A stretch of DNA of 64,000 nucleotides. Origin: Corinectria fuckeliana. Taxonomy: Eukaryota; Ascomycota; Sordariomycetes; Hypocreales; Nectriaceae. A program made the position numbers and the translations under genes. This document shows positions 11,456 through 25,080 of the stretch, piece after piece. The stretch is from positions 1 to 64,000 of the forward strand of contig WPDH01000038.1 of the NCBI GenBank assembly GCA_019137255.1, given 5' to 3'. The notes beneath the pieces were generated by a model. It was not told the DNA's origin. It ran no database searches and worked only from the letters and a program-made list of their open reading frames with translations. Within the stretch, counting starts at the first letter, position 1, and each line of letters begins with the position of its first letter.

Positions 11456-14400
11456 AACCTCTCTTATAACCTAATACTTATCTTTAAGCATACTAAGAGT
11501 TACACTTTTTAATAATAAAAGAAACCTAGTTAATAGTCTAATCTTTCTCTAATCTATCTAAAAGTAATATATTTACCTATTATATCTCCTCTTATTCTTT
11601 TAGTTTATCTCTCTACTTTCTTATTATTTTTTATCTTCTCTTATCTTATTATATGTTCTAATATGTCTTATTACTTACCTTAGGTATAGTTCTAAGTAGC
11701 TAATCTGTTTATATAAGAAGGGTAAGTAGTAGAAGGTAAAAGTTAGAAGAGAGTGTAAGCTGCTACTACTAGGATAAGCTATTACTAAAGACTTATAAGC
11801 CTATTAGGTATATTTATAGCTTAAGTGTTAGTTGTAAGATAATAGTAAGTTTAGGTGTTAAAAACTTAAGTAAGAGTGAGTTTATTAAAGGTGTATCTTA
11901 TTATCTTATTAGTAGTAGCTCTTATTTATTAATTAGCTATAGTATCTAATTTAGTGCTTTTCTCTTTCTAGGTAATATCTCTTAAAGGTGTGCTAGTAAT
12001 TAATAGTATAAGGTTAGTAATCTTATAAGGTCTTAAGATTTTAGCAGCTTTAGACTTATCTCTTATAAGAATATTACCTTCTAAATTCTTATTATCTTAT
12101 TATTACTAGAAAGCAGCCTCTTTTTTTTTAGCTTATAAAGCTTTAGTAGCCTTTTAAACATCTCTAAAGTTCTAGCTAGTATTAAGCTAAGAAGGGGAGT
12201 TAGTCTTATAGGCAGATAATAAAGCTTAGGATTTAGTATTCTTTTTCTTTTTAGGCTTAGGTGTAAAGTTATAGTTTTTAAAGGGGTCTAAATAAGGCTG
12301 CTTATTTAGGTTAATATAAGATAAGATATAGTCTTAATTTAGTAAGAGTGTAAGCTTTGTCTTTATATTAGTTAGGTTTATTTCCTCTTCTTCTATAAGT
12401 GCTAGCTTTAGTAACTCTAGCTTAAAGAGAGGTCTCTTCTAGAGGTTGTTTAAGATAGTACTAATACCCTTAGGTGTTAGGTTTAACTATAAGCTTAAAG
12501 GTTTCTAAGATCTCTTTTAGACAGGTGTATAAGAGGTAGAGATTATAAGCAAGTTAGTTAGATTAGAGTTATACTCTATTAGTCTTAAGTTAGCTAGTTT
12601 CTAATATATAATCTTATCTAGTATATTATTAAAAAGTAGACTTATAAGATTAAGACTTAAGTCTTAGTTCTTATAGTATTAGATTAACTAATCTAATAAG
12701 GTAATAAAAATAAGCTAGTAAGAGATAAGACTATTAGGTGTGGTTTAGTACTCCTCTGTTAGTATACTACTTATATAGATAGCCTAGTACTTATTATACC
12801 TGTATTAGAAGCTTATATTATTCTACTAGAGGGTAGTATACTTACTAATATTAGTAAATAGCTCTTAGAATAGTATATCTAAGTGACTTTTATAAGGTTT
12901 ATAGTTTACTAAGCTAGTACTTATATTCTTAACTAGCTAGGTATTAGAAATATATTACTAGTTTTTAATTCTAATCTTATCTAAGATAAGAGTTTTAATA
13001 AAATTAGTAATATACTTTATACTTATTTCTTAAAAAGTATTATTAGTAATAAAAAAGTAGAAGGCTAAAACCTAATTATATTAGTAAAAAATCTCTTTTA
13101 TATTTATTAGGGTGAAAATCTTATTAATCTTAAGGTGTTAAACCTTACTAGCTCGCTTAATTATATGCTTTTATATATAACTTATAAATTTTTATAAGTT
13201 TAGAAAAAGCAGAAAGGCTATAATATAGTTATATTTCTAGTTAAAAGGTTACTTAAAGACTAGGATAGTAATAATAGTGAAATTAAAAGGTAAATTATAA
13301 TTAGCTAGTATTTCTTAGAAAGCTAAAGTTATAGCCTTTAAGTATAACTAGGCTGTTTACCCCTAGGAGTTATAGTAGTATAGCTAATTATTATAGTAGT
13401 TAAAGATATATAAGGTCTAATAATTAACATAGTAGACTAAGCTTATAATAAAGCGCTTATTAAATATTACCTTCTGAAATTTCTTATAGCTCTTATAGCT
13501 TATTTTAGTAGTATAAGAGACTTATTTAGTGTTTTTAGTAAGATAAGAGTTATAGTCTCTTTTACTATTCTTCTTATCTTTCTTATAAGCAGGAGAGTTA
13601 AGGCTAGCATTCTAGAAGAAGGTATAATTAAGAATATAAATATAATCTTTTATAGTAACTATAATATCTCTTATTCTATAGGTTAAGATAGGTAATAGAG
13701 TGCTAAGTTTAAAGTTAGAGGCCTAGCCTTCTTACTAGAGTCTCTTTAAAAGGCTTTAAAGGTCTTAATAGTAGGCAGGCTAAGTCTAGTTATAAACTTA
13801 TTTGTTAGAGCTTTTAGTGTAGGTATTATAAGATGGTATTTTAAACTAGGTGTTATTAGTAGTGTCTAAGTAAAAGTCTAGGATAATTAGGTTATTATTA
13901 TCTTAGTGGCTCTAGTTAGTATAAGGTTAAAAGAAAGTAGGTTATCTTAAAATAATATCTTTTAGAGGTTTATAAATATAATATTTAGCAGGATAGTAAA
14001 AAGTATATAAGCCTTCTTCTTAAGAGACTTTTACTTTAAAGTATAAGATCTAGCTGTTATATATAAAGCAGTCTAGCTTATTATTAATAGTAAGTGTTAT
14101 TATAGCTGCTTTTGTTATAAATAGGTAGTATTAGAAAATAAAAAAAAATAAAAAGAGTATTTTAGGATAAGAGTAAGTGTTTAAGGTAAAGAGCTAAAGT
14201 GTAAGAGAATATAAAAGAGATGTTAAAAGTAGAAGAGGGTATAGTCTATAGTAAGATAACTTATATAAAAGTGCTTACCTTTTTAGCTGTTTACCTAATA
14301 AGGTTTTTAAGTCTTATTTTATATGCCTAAGAGGATATTTATATATTAGCTATCTTATAATATATTTAACTATTTCTCTTTATAAATTACTTAAATTATT

Positions 14401-15640
14401 ATACTTTAACTATAAAGCTTTTTATTTATCTTTTTAGCCTTCTTTTTTTCTATATTTTCTCTTTTTTCTACTTTACTTATATTACTTATATTACTCTTAA
14501 TAGATTTACTACTTTATAATAGCCTTTTAAGCTAAGTAAAAAGTACTTACTACTTAGTAATATAAGACTCTTTCTAACCTATATAACCTTATAAAGTGTA
14601 ATACTAATAAGCGCAAATTTACCTAGTAGACTTTTACTAAATAGGAAGATTAGACTATATATTATATTATGCCTTTTTTATATTAAAGCTACTAGTATTA
14701 ACTTATAAGTTTTCCTTAGAACTACTAGTAGTAATAGTTAATCTAATACTTTTTAGTAGTTTAAAAAGAGTTTTAATATCTAGATTTACTCTTAAAAAGC
14801 TCTTAATTATCTTAGCTGCCCTCTTTATATTAAGCTTACTTTTAAGAGTAAAAGCTTAAAAATATCTTAAGATATTTATATTTCCTTTTAGTATAACCTT
14901 TAAGATATTAATAGTGTTTTTTAAACTAGTGCTAAACTTACTATTAATTATTATTTCTATCCTTTTTATATTTATACTAAGTTTAGTTATTTCTAAGAGT
15001 ATATTATTTTATATACTTTTAACTAAGCTCTCTATCTAAAGGCTCTACTTATAGCTCTATATAGTAATAATAACCTTATCTTTTACTCTTATTATATTTA
15101 ATCTTATACTTTTAATATTTTAAGTAACTATAAGTATTTTATTTTTCTTTTTTATACTTACTAATTAATTCTAGGTTTTATAGATAACTAGTATGCTAAT
15201 TATATCTAGAGAAGTAATACTTACTATAAATAGACTTTTCTGCCTAGCTATTAGAGGAAGAGTCTTTAAGATAGTCTTTTAAACTACCCTCTTAGTAGTA
15301 AGAAGACTATAAAAGCTCTTTCTAATAGGAATTAAAAAGTTAAGTTAATAAATAGAGGTAGTTATCTCTAAATTTTAAAACTACTACTCTTAGCTAGAAA
15401 TAAGACTTAAGAGCTTAAGCGTGCTATATATAAGGCTAAAAAGGTATATAATAAGAATTACTAAGAGGGTTTTAAGACTATTAATAGTAAGTAGTCTTCT
15501 AGTTATCTTTAGGATTTTTTTTTAACTTAAATTTTAGCACTTTTTTATAGTGTTTTTTACTTATCTAGCTAGATTTAATACTTGTTTACTATGTTTTAAT
15601 TTTTATTTATCCTCTTATTAATAGTAGTGTTTTAGGCTGT

Positions 15641-15703
15641 GTTAAGCTTATCTTAGGTTATATTAAGCTTATCTTAAGCTATATTAAGCTTATCTTAAGC
15701 TAT
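15641..15703. repeat. Tandem repeat, three 21-bp units
   Basis: Three consecutive units of the form attaagcttatcttaagcta followed by t. The first unit (15641-15661) is a variant and the next two (15662-15682, 15683-15703) are identical. It lies inside the degraded gypsy interior. Each unit carries HindIII-like AAGCTT palindromes. Confidence 0.75.
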
Positions 15704-17959
15704 ATCTTATCTGTTTTCTCTCTTATTTATACCTTCTCTAGTAGTAACTTATATAGTTTAGCAGGTTTACTATTATAAAGCAGATTATTATAATACTATT
15801 TTAATACTATTAGTACTAAGACTGCTTACCTTTTATTACCTTTAGGAGATAGACTTTAAGGTGTTATTATAGCTCTTAGATAGGAGGTATTATTATCCTG
15901 TTTTTACTTATATCTTTTTTATTATTATTTTTACTTATTAGATCTAATACTTTCTTATTATCCTCTTTATCTTAATCTTTAGTAAGAGGTTAAAATCTAA
16001 AGTCTTTCTTATTAGCTTTTAAGGTTTATTATTCTCTTTTATCTTTAATAAACTTTTTTAGCTAGTCTTTATATATTAATCTTTTAATACTAATCTTATT
16101 TAAAGTGGTAATATAATAGCTAACTCTTAGCTTATCTTAACTCTTAATATAATATAAACTATTCTACTTATATTATATTTTTACTTCTCTTATTATATTA
16201 TCTTACTACCTAATATTATACCTTAGTATAAGGTTTTTAAGATTTAAGAGCTCTTTCTAAATATTTCTCTTATAGCTATTATTTATCCTCTAAGTGAGCT
16301 TTTATTAGTATACTATAACTTAGACTTTAGTCTTTTTTATATTATCTTATTATTACTTTAAGATCTAAATTCTTTCTTTAAGTAATTAATCTAATATTTT
16401 AATATTATCCTAATTAATAATCCTCTAGGTAGGTATTATTACTTCTAGAGGAAGAACTAGTTTTTACCTATAAAGTAAGAAGAAAGCTGATTTCTTATAA
16501 GATATATAAATAGCTACTTAGTTAGCTATTAGGGTATAAGATAACTTTTTTACCTATTTTATACTTAGGCTTAAAGTATACTTCTTAAAGTAGGATACTA
16601 AAGTAGTATAACTAGCTTTAATAATTCTATTTGCTTTTAGGTTATAAGTTAAAGTAGGTACTACTCTTATCCTTAAGGCTTTAAAGGTAGAAATAAATTT
16701 CTTACTTATTTCTAACCTATTATTAACTATTATAATAATAATAATACTAAAGTGCTATAATACTTCTTATATAAATAAAGTTATTATATAAGTGTTTAGC
16801 TTAGCTATTAGCTTAGCTTTTAGCTAGCCTGTTAGATTATATCTAGCCTTAAGAAGATACTTTTTACTTTTATTTAGCAGAAGGTACTATATGTTAAAAT
16901 AGACTTTTATTATAAGAAACTAAGATACTATTAGAATAGTAACCTCTTTTATTCTCTAAGATATATAATTTTAGCAGGTAGAATACTAAGAGATAGCTAA
17001 GTTAATATCTGTTTATATTATCTTTTAGAAATACCTTTTTTAGATTAGAGTAAGTGTTATATTCTGTCTCTTATAACCTCTTTTAATATAATATAACCTA
17101 ATTAACTGCTTTTAGACCTTTCTCTGCTTAACTATAAGAATAAGTTTACCTTTTAGGTTGTCTAACCTTCACTAGATTTAACTACCTTAGATAAAGTAAA
17201 AAGAGTCTTTATACTAAATAGCTTAGAAGACTCTTATACTAACTCTTATAAGCTTTTTTAAAGTTAAGAGATATTCTCTTAGCTTAAGAAATTTCCTATT
17301 ATAACTCTTTTTTAGCTGCTTATATTAGTTCTTAATAAATATTATATTAAGGTGTAAGTCTATAAAGTTCTTAATATCTTTTTTAGCAGCTATATTTAGC
17401 TTATCTAAGAGTTTAGCTTACTTTCTTAATAGCCTGTTTATAATAAGATTCTTAATATCTTATATATAGTGTATACTATAGTTAAATAATATAAGATAGC
17501 TAATCTAATATATAATTAATAAGCTTAGTATATTATTAGCTTTTCTATTAAGCTAGTAGACTAAAACTTATAAATCTATCTTTAGAATTAAAAAAATACT
17601 ATATAAGTAGTTTCTTAGTTAACAAAATATATATAGTATTATTTAACACTCTTATTTAGTAGTATTATAACTTTACTTAGTCTTATTTTAGAGCTTAGAC
17701 TTAAATTAAACTAGATACTACTTACTATTAATAAGTTATATTAGTATATATTCTTATCTTTTAAGACTTATATTTACTATTAGGATAATTTCTTTTGTTT
17801 TATCTAAGAAGTTAAAAGTTACTAAGATTAGTAAAAATATAATCTTAGCCTTTAGATAATTTATTACTTTCTGTTAGTTATTACCTTATATAAAGTTAAT
17901 TTCTTTTTAAAAAAGTGTTATTAAAAGCCTTATAATCTAGGTGTAATACTAAATCTAGT

Positions 17960-18640
17960 AGTAATAGTATCTAACTATCCTAAGAAAGAACCTAACTTTC
18001 CTAATATTAATATAAACCTTTTACTTATTAATCTTAATAATCTTAGCTTCTTTAAGGCTCTATCTATTAGTTCTATAGATATACTTAATAACTACTATAA
18101 AATTCTAGCAGAACTTAGATTTTTCTCTAGAAATAATATATTCTAATAGTTTTATATTAATAAGCATCTTATCTAAGTAGATTAAATACTTTAAGATATA
18201 TATTTTAATACTAGATATAGCCTTCTTATTATTAAATGTTTTTATTAGTCTCTTAATAGTAATATTATCTAGGAAAGTATAATAAATATCTAAAATAAGG
18301 TTATATAAGATATATATAATAATCCTTAAGAACTATACTATTAAGTTAGTAGCTTCTTAAGAGAGTATATATATTTAAAGCAGTCTTAAGAGAGTAAGAA
18401 ATATTATTAGATTTTTACTTTTCTTATTTAAGGCTATTTAGTTATATCTAGAGAAAAAGTCTAATAGTAATAATATCTTATATATTACTATATCTAAGAA
18501 GAATTTATCTGTACTAGAGGGACTAAAACTATCCTTTATAGTATACTAGTTAATATAAGTAGCTAAGTTAATTAAGCGGATGTTTTTGTTTTTTTTTACT
18601 ACTAGTATATAAGGGTTCTAGTAGGAAGTATAAGATTTCT
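17960..18640 (-). pseudogene. Ty3/gypsy reverse transcriptase remnant
   Basis: The minus-strand translation gives NPYILVVKKNKNIRLIN, then TYINQYTIKDSF, then LLDFFSRYNQIALNKKS, followed further on by a YTFLDNITIK segment in the position of the polymerase FxDD box. After that come stretches resembling the region that follows the RT thumb. This order and spacing match fungal gypsy reverse transcriptases. The second catalytic Asp reads Asn and several Gln/Trp codons are stops, as expected from RIP. It is non-functional. Confidence 0.75.
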
Positions 18641-21600
18641 TAAGAATATAATACTTAAGCCTAGTCTTTAAGAGGTTTATAACTTTCTTTTTTAAGCCTT
18701 TTAGAATTAGTATACTACTAGCTTACTAAGTAGTATATTTAACTACTTTTAAGACTTAGAGAGAGGTAACTATAAGGTTAAGATTTCCACACTTATTAAA
18801 GTCTTAGGCTAAAATAGCTTTCCTATTATATAAGATCTATAGTAGAATATTAGTTTCTTCTTCTAATATTATTCTCTTAACTTAATCTAGTACTTCTTAA
18901 AGTTATTTACTAAAAAGTCTTAATCTTTTCTTAATTACTAAAAACTTAGAGGTAATATAGTTTAAGTACTTACTCTTATACTCTAAAAAGTCTTATACTT
19001 TTTTCTATTTTTCTTTCTTTTATAGAGGGTTTCCTTTAGAGATACTTCTGTTAGAAGGGATATTATCTTTTAGGTGGATTTTAGCTTCTTTCTACTTATA
19101 TATTATATTAACCTAGATGTTAACCCTCTTTTCCTACTCTTTCTTCTTATAAGTTATATCTTTTAACTTCTTTTTTGCTTAATTTAAAGCTATTAAGTAA
19201 GTGTAAATAACTTTCTTTTTAATAAGTTATATAATTTCTTTCCTACTATTCTAATCTAGCTACTAGACTGTATTAGGATTATTATTATCTCTTAAGGCTT
19301 ATAGCTTATATAGAGAAACTTTAGAAGAGAGCTTAGAGGTTATTACTAGTTAGTCTTATAAGTAACCTCTTATAAAACCTTTTAACAAATACTTTCTGCT
19401 ACTAGGGTTATAATCCTTATAGACTTAAGATAGTATCTAATATATATTTCTCCTCTTTTAGTTATATAGTTAAAAAAGAGCTTTATAGCTCTTATAAATA
19501 GTATCTCTAGGATAAAAAGAATAAATATAAGGCTAGTAAGAGCTATATATATCTTTTATAAGATATAAGTGTTACTTAAGAAGACTAGTATTTTTACCTT
19601 TTTAAGTATTAAGACCTTATTATTTAAATAGAAAGTTATAAAAGCTCTTATAAGGCTTATTTCTAGTTTATACTTCTTAGCTACTTCACTTAAGATAATA
19701 TTACCTTTTAATCTAGTATCTAAAAAGGCTTTTATAGTATAGCTATTTATATTTTCTAAGCGGACTATAATTCTTAGTAGCTCTTAATAGTAGGCTAATT
19801 TTTAGTCTTACTTATCTTTTAGGATATTAAAGTTAATCTTAAGATATACTATATCTAATACTTCCTTTAGGTTTTTTACTAATAACTCGCTTATATTAGG
19901 TTTTCTAATATTAATAATAGTAATTTCTCTATTTTCCTCTGTTAGAAATTCACTAAAGTAAAAAGGTTAACTTAAAGAAGAGCTACTATTCTAGTCTGTC
20001 TTATTATTTTAGATCTTTAAAGTGTTTATCTTATAATAAGATATTTCTAAGTTATAGTACTTCTTAGCTTCTATTAGATCTAGTGCTTTAAGAAATAATA
20101 AGTATATTATAAGGTTACTATTAGGCTTAGTTAGCTTCTTATACTAGTTTATAAACTTAGTATTTATAATACTCTCTACTATTATTATTACTTCTTTTGC
20201 GAGAGTGTAAGTAATATCTAGGTTAATTACTATAAGCTAAAAGATTAGAATTAAGATCTTCTTAGACTAGAATTTATCTCTAATATATAACCTAGCTGTT
20301 AATAGAGCTTTTTTCTTATTTATAAATTACTACTAAAACTCTTTTTATAGAAAACTTTTTATTAGTAATTTTTTAATCTCTTATAAACTAACAGGCTAGT
20401 AGATACAGTTATATTACCACTTTAATAAGCAGTCTATTATTATTAACTTTTTTTATTTTAGCCCTTTTAGCTATAAAATTAGTACTAATATTATTAGTTA
20501 AGATTAAGTTATCTAAGCTGTTATTAATTACTAGGAGGTCTTCTAATATAAAGATAGTATTAGCTTAAATAGTAATATTAATATCTAAACAGCCTAGTCT
20601 TTCTAAAGGGATGTTAAAGCCTAGCTTAATATACCTTATAAGCTGTTTAGCTTCTTAAGGTATAGTATTTTATAACTTAAGGTTAGATACTATCTTTTAT
20701 ATCTTATTAGCCTACTTATAAGTATAACACCTAAGAAAGTATTTAATCTACTAAATAACTAGTCTTTTAGTATAAGAATTATTTATATACTATACTAAGA
20801 TTTAAGAAGAAATAAGAATTTTCTTATTACTAATCTAAAGTATACTAGTAAGAGGTAAGTAAGTAGTATACTCTAACTAGTTATCTCTTAGATAATATAA
20901 ATATTAGTTTAGATAGTATTCTTACTTTTTATAGTACTAGTATACTTATAGCTTCTAGTTAAATCCTCTTATAGTATTTATATTAAATTAGTGCTTTTTA
21001 TATATATAATCTAATATATCTATATATATATAATTAGTTAAGATATTTTTTATACCTTTTTAGGCCTGCTAGTAGAGAACTTAACTGTAAAGTAAGATAA
21101 TATTTTCTTCTTATATTTATATATTTTACATTATATTTACAGAGAGGTTCTTTATAAGCTTTAATAACTTATTAACTTAAGGATTAATTTTAGATAGGTT
21201 AATTACTCTCTTAGCTAGTAAGAAAGACATATAGGCTTAGGTGGTAGCTAGCTAGTAAAAGAGTTAAAAATTAGCTAAGAGCTGTAAAAAAAGTTATATA
21301 GAGCTAGTATAATAAGCTAGAGCTATTCTAGTGTCTAAGAACCCTTTTAGAATCTTAAACAGCTTTTTATACCTTAAATTAGCTAGTTTTTTAGGTGCCT
21401 TCCCGCTCTAGTTATATAAAAGTTTAATAATTTTATTTAGTATAGTATTATAAAAAGATTAAGTATAAGTTAAGAAGAAGCTCTAAGATATTAAATTAAT
21501 TGTTTTATAAAGGTACTAATACTTACTTATCTAATAAAGTATCTTATAGTAGTCTCTAGTAGTAAGATGCTAGCTGTTAAGACAGCTTAACCTAGTGATA

Positions 21601-22833
21601 AAAGATTTCTATTAGTCTTAATCTTAGAGATAAAAGATCTTTTATAAGTTCTTCTTAGTCTTCTTTTAGCTATACTTATTTATTATATACTTAACTTATT
21701 ACTAAACTATAAGGTTAAAGTACTAAGTAAAGTAGATATCTTATTTATCCCTAGTGATATTATAGCTATCTATATATAACTTAAAGCTTATAAGAAAATT
21801 AGTTATATTAAGCCTTATAAATTACTAGTGAAAGAGGAGGATAAGTCTTTAAGACTTTACAGATAGTAACTTCTTAATAAGCTTAGTTAGAAGGTAGTAT
21901 AACCTAGGATTAGTTAGAGGGGGTATTAAAGTTATAGTCTTAATAGGAGTTAAAAATCTTAAGAGAGTTATAATAGTAGGTGTAAAGCTAGGAGAAAGAG
22001 AATTAGAAGAAGTTAACCTGCTTAAAAGTATTATATCTAATAGTTATAAGGATTATTATCTTTTTCTGCCTCTTAGCTTAAGAGGTGTAAGTAGAATTAT
22101 TTTTAACTTAGAGGTTTTCTAGTTAAGTTAAAGGGGTAACTTACTAGTAGTTATAGTTCTTTTATTTAAGACTTAGTTATAGTTAGATAATAATAAGACT
22201 AATAAGACTAAAAGTATTACTATAAGATTTACTATAAGGATTTATATAGTAATAAGTCTTATACTAAGAGTAATTTCTAGTTATCTTAGGGTTTTTAAAA
22301 GTAAGATTTCTAGTAATAGCTTTCTCTGTTTTTATATTTACTTTATATAGTATTTAATTTCTAGGTTTCCTAGTAGGACTAGCCTTTCTAACTTAAGTAA
22401 AGCTTTTACTAGTAACTACTATTTTCTAATATTTACTTTAACCTTATATAGTTCTAGTTTTAAAAAGTGTTAAGATGGTTTTATATTTGTTATTAAATAT
22501 TATTTAATATTATTTAGTAAGTAAAAAGAATCTATAAAATTATTATTAATCTTCTTAATAAAAGGCTTTTACTATCCTGAAAGTATTAGGTCTAATAAGA
22601 TAGTACTACTTAACAGTCTTTAAGGATCTAAGGCTGGGCGTAAGGTTGTTTTTAGGGTCTTATCTTCTTCCCTTTTTTAATACTATCTGTTATCTCTAGG
22701 TATCTTTCTCTCTTCTCTTTTAGCTCTTATCTAGTGTATTAGGCTCTAGTAGTAGCTAAAAGGTGCTTATTAGCATAACTAGGTCTTATAACCTAGCTAT
22801 ATTAACTTATTATCTTACTATAACCTCTAAATT

Positions 22834-23204
22834 TGTTAGTAGGAGATATAGTTAGTATAAACTAACTACCTAACTAAAGCTGTTAGCTTAAAAAAGAAGA
22901 TATACTAATAAGATCACAGCTTAGGTAACTATAAAAGATATAAAACAGATTAGACTGCTTTTAAGTATTAGATTTAATACTTTTAAAGGTAATCTAGCTA
23001 ATAAGAATAAGAATAAATAATAAGAGCTGCTATAATAGCTAGGTAAGATAAGACAAAAAGTGATAAAAGGTGGGATTAAAATTTAAGAAGGGAAAAAGTG
23101 TTTCTCTTCTATTAAGATTAGATAAGATAACTACTTTAAGTAGTAACTACTTACAGTTAAGTCTTATATATATTAAAACTCCTGTGCTAATTAGTACTAT
23201 TATA
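22834..23204 (-). repeat. Right LTR of the gypsy element (371 bp)
   Basis: It begins TGTTAGTAGGAGATATAG and ends GTACTATTATA. It has the same length as the left LTR. It keeps slightly more C/G (for example GATCACAGC against GATTATAGC in the left copy), so the two LTRs were mutated unequally. Confidence 0.8.
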
Positions 23205-25080
23205 ATAGCTATTAATAATAAGAAGTCTTTTATTTTCTGCCTTTTTTAGTATTATATAAAAAATAAAAACTGTTTTTAACTATATAAGAGTAATCTAGTT
23301 ATTAGTCTAGCTCTTTTCTAATAAAGTAAAGCTCTAAAAAGTTAGAAAATTAAGTTTTTCTAAGAAATATTACTATTAAACTATTATTTTTTTAAAGATT
23401 ACTAAAAAAGGCAAGATACAACTATTAGTGCTAATATATCTAATAATTATAATTTAAGAATAAAAACCTAAGTTCTTAATTATTATAATCTTATATTATA
23501 AGCTTTTTAGAATAATATAATAGGCTAGCTCTTAAGCAGCTATAAGAAGGTGCTAAAAGAGATTAATATTAATAAAGCTAAAAAAAAAAGAGAGAAAGTA
23601 AAGCTTTTTACCTATTAGACTTAAATACCTGTATAAGCTACTAACTAACTTAACAGCTAAGCCTTATTACTTTTTAGCAGATACTTTCTTATTTAGCTTA
23701 AGCTGGGTAAAGCCTAAACTATAATATATAAGCTTATTATACTCTTACTCTTTTATAATACTAGTTTTATCTATATTATATTAATTCTCCTTAAGAATAC
23801 TCTTAATCTTAGGGATTATTAGCTATCTAAAAAAAACTTTAATATTCTTAGTTATTACCTTATTAAAGCGTGTAATATTATGCTTATAACCTTAAAGAGT
23901 CTTAATCTAAGAATTTTAGTGTTTAAATCTCTAAATCTAGTAAGATTTAAAAGAGCTAAAAAAGCTATTTTAGGTAGTAATATATATAGTAAATTTAATA
24001 ACTTAAGTATAAGTTAGAGAGAAGCCTAGGTGTTTTTAAACTAAGATCTAATCTATAAGATTCTTTTTCTAATCTAAAGAGAGCTTTTAGTAATACTAAT
24101 AAGCTTCTTAATAGCTTTAAGTGTTATTAAGTTAGTTAAGAAAGGTTAAATATAAGATATAATTATAACAGGCTATAACTTACTAAGATACCTTATATTT
24201 TATAATAGAAATAGTATTTTAAATATTAGCTTTTATGTATTTTAGTATAATAATTATAATAATATAAAAAATATTATAATTACTTTAATATTATATAAGA
24301 AAACACAGTTAGAATACAAAGTTAAATAAGTAATAAAGTTATAAAAAAGTGGTTAAAAATAAAGGCTAGTTAGAAAATAAAATAGGAGACTTATATAAAA
24401 AAGCTACTCTAAATAGCCTTACCTTATAATACCTTTTTTTATTCTTATCTTAATCTTTATTTTTACCTGCTTTTAGAAATATCTAAATAAGCTAAATTAA
24501 AATATATTTATATAGTCTTAGTATATTTACTAAAAGCTCTCTTATATAAAAAACTAGGTCTTACCTTTAGATATAGTTAACTAAGTTATATATTATATTT
24601 ATACCTTAGCATATTATAATATATATTAGTTATAAGCCTAGTTAGCACTTTTTTATTAATTTTCTTATTAAGCTTTTAGAATTATAAGTGTATTAAAGCC
24701 TTATACTTCTATTAATCTTAGCCTTTATTACTAGAAGGCTTATTTAGAGTTAAGATATTATCTTAAAGTTAACACTAAAATTAACACTAGAGTATAACTT
24801 CTTTTAATTCTTCTTTATAGTATACTTCTAATTTACTTATACCTATACTTATAATTTCTTAAATCTAAGAGTTGTTTCTCTAATTATTCTAATTTTTATC
24901 TTTTTATAGATTTTTCTATCTAATTTAATTTCTCTTGTTATTTCTTTTAGATTTATTATTTATCTTCTAAAACTAGCTTTTTACTACTTCTAATTAATAA
25001 CCTGTTTAACTCTTAAGTTTAGATTATTATCTTATCTTTAAATATATTATTAGAAAGGATATAACTATCTGCGTAAAAAA
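23205..25080. other. AT-rich RIP-like block, no identified element
   Basis: Same extreme composition as the preceding block, with stops in all frames. No terminal repeats or protein remnants were recognised. Composition returns towards balanced at about 25080. Confidence 0.5.

Larger units (their letters stand above)
11085..23204 (-). mobile_element. Full-length RIP-degraded Ty3/gypsy LTR retrotransposon (about 12.1 kb)
   Basis: It is bounded by direct repeats 11085-11455 and 22834-23204, both 371 bp and nearly identical. The interior is riddled with stops, but the minus strand keeps reverse-transcriptase remnants around 18.6-17.9 kb in the order expected for Ty3/gypsy. A purine-rich run is seen on the minus strand beside the left LTR (reading TAAGAGAGG), in the place of a polypurine tract, which agrees with minus-strand orientation. 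Both ends keep TG at the start; the other terminus reads TA, as expected if a canonical CA was mutated by RIP. I could not define a clean target-site duplication. The interior (about 11.4 kb) is long for a gypsy element and may include nested insertions. Confidence 0.8.

Noticed and set aside
15641..15703. CRISPR-like array
   Set aside because: The three 21-bp units are directly adjacent with no spacers and lie in a eukaryotic transposon relic; a simple tandem repeat.
11080..23210. Target-site duplication TAGTT/TAGCT flanking the gypsy LTRs
   Set aside because: It would require the right LTR to end one base later than the LTR comparison supports, and the two copies differ by a base; not convincing.
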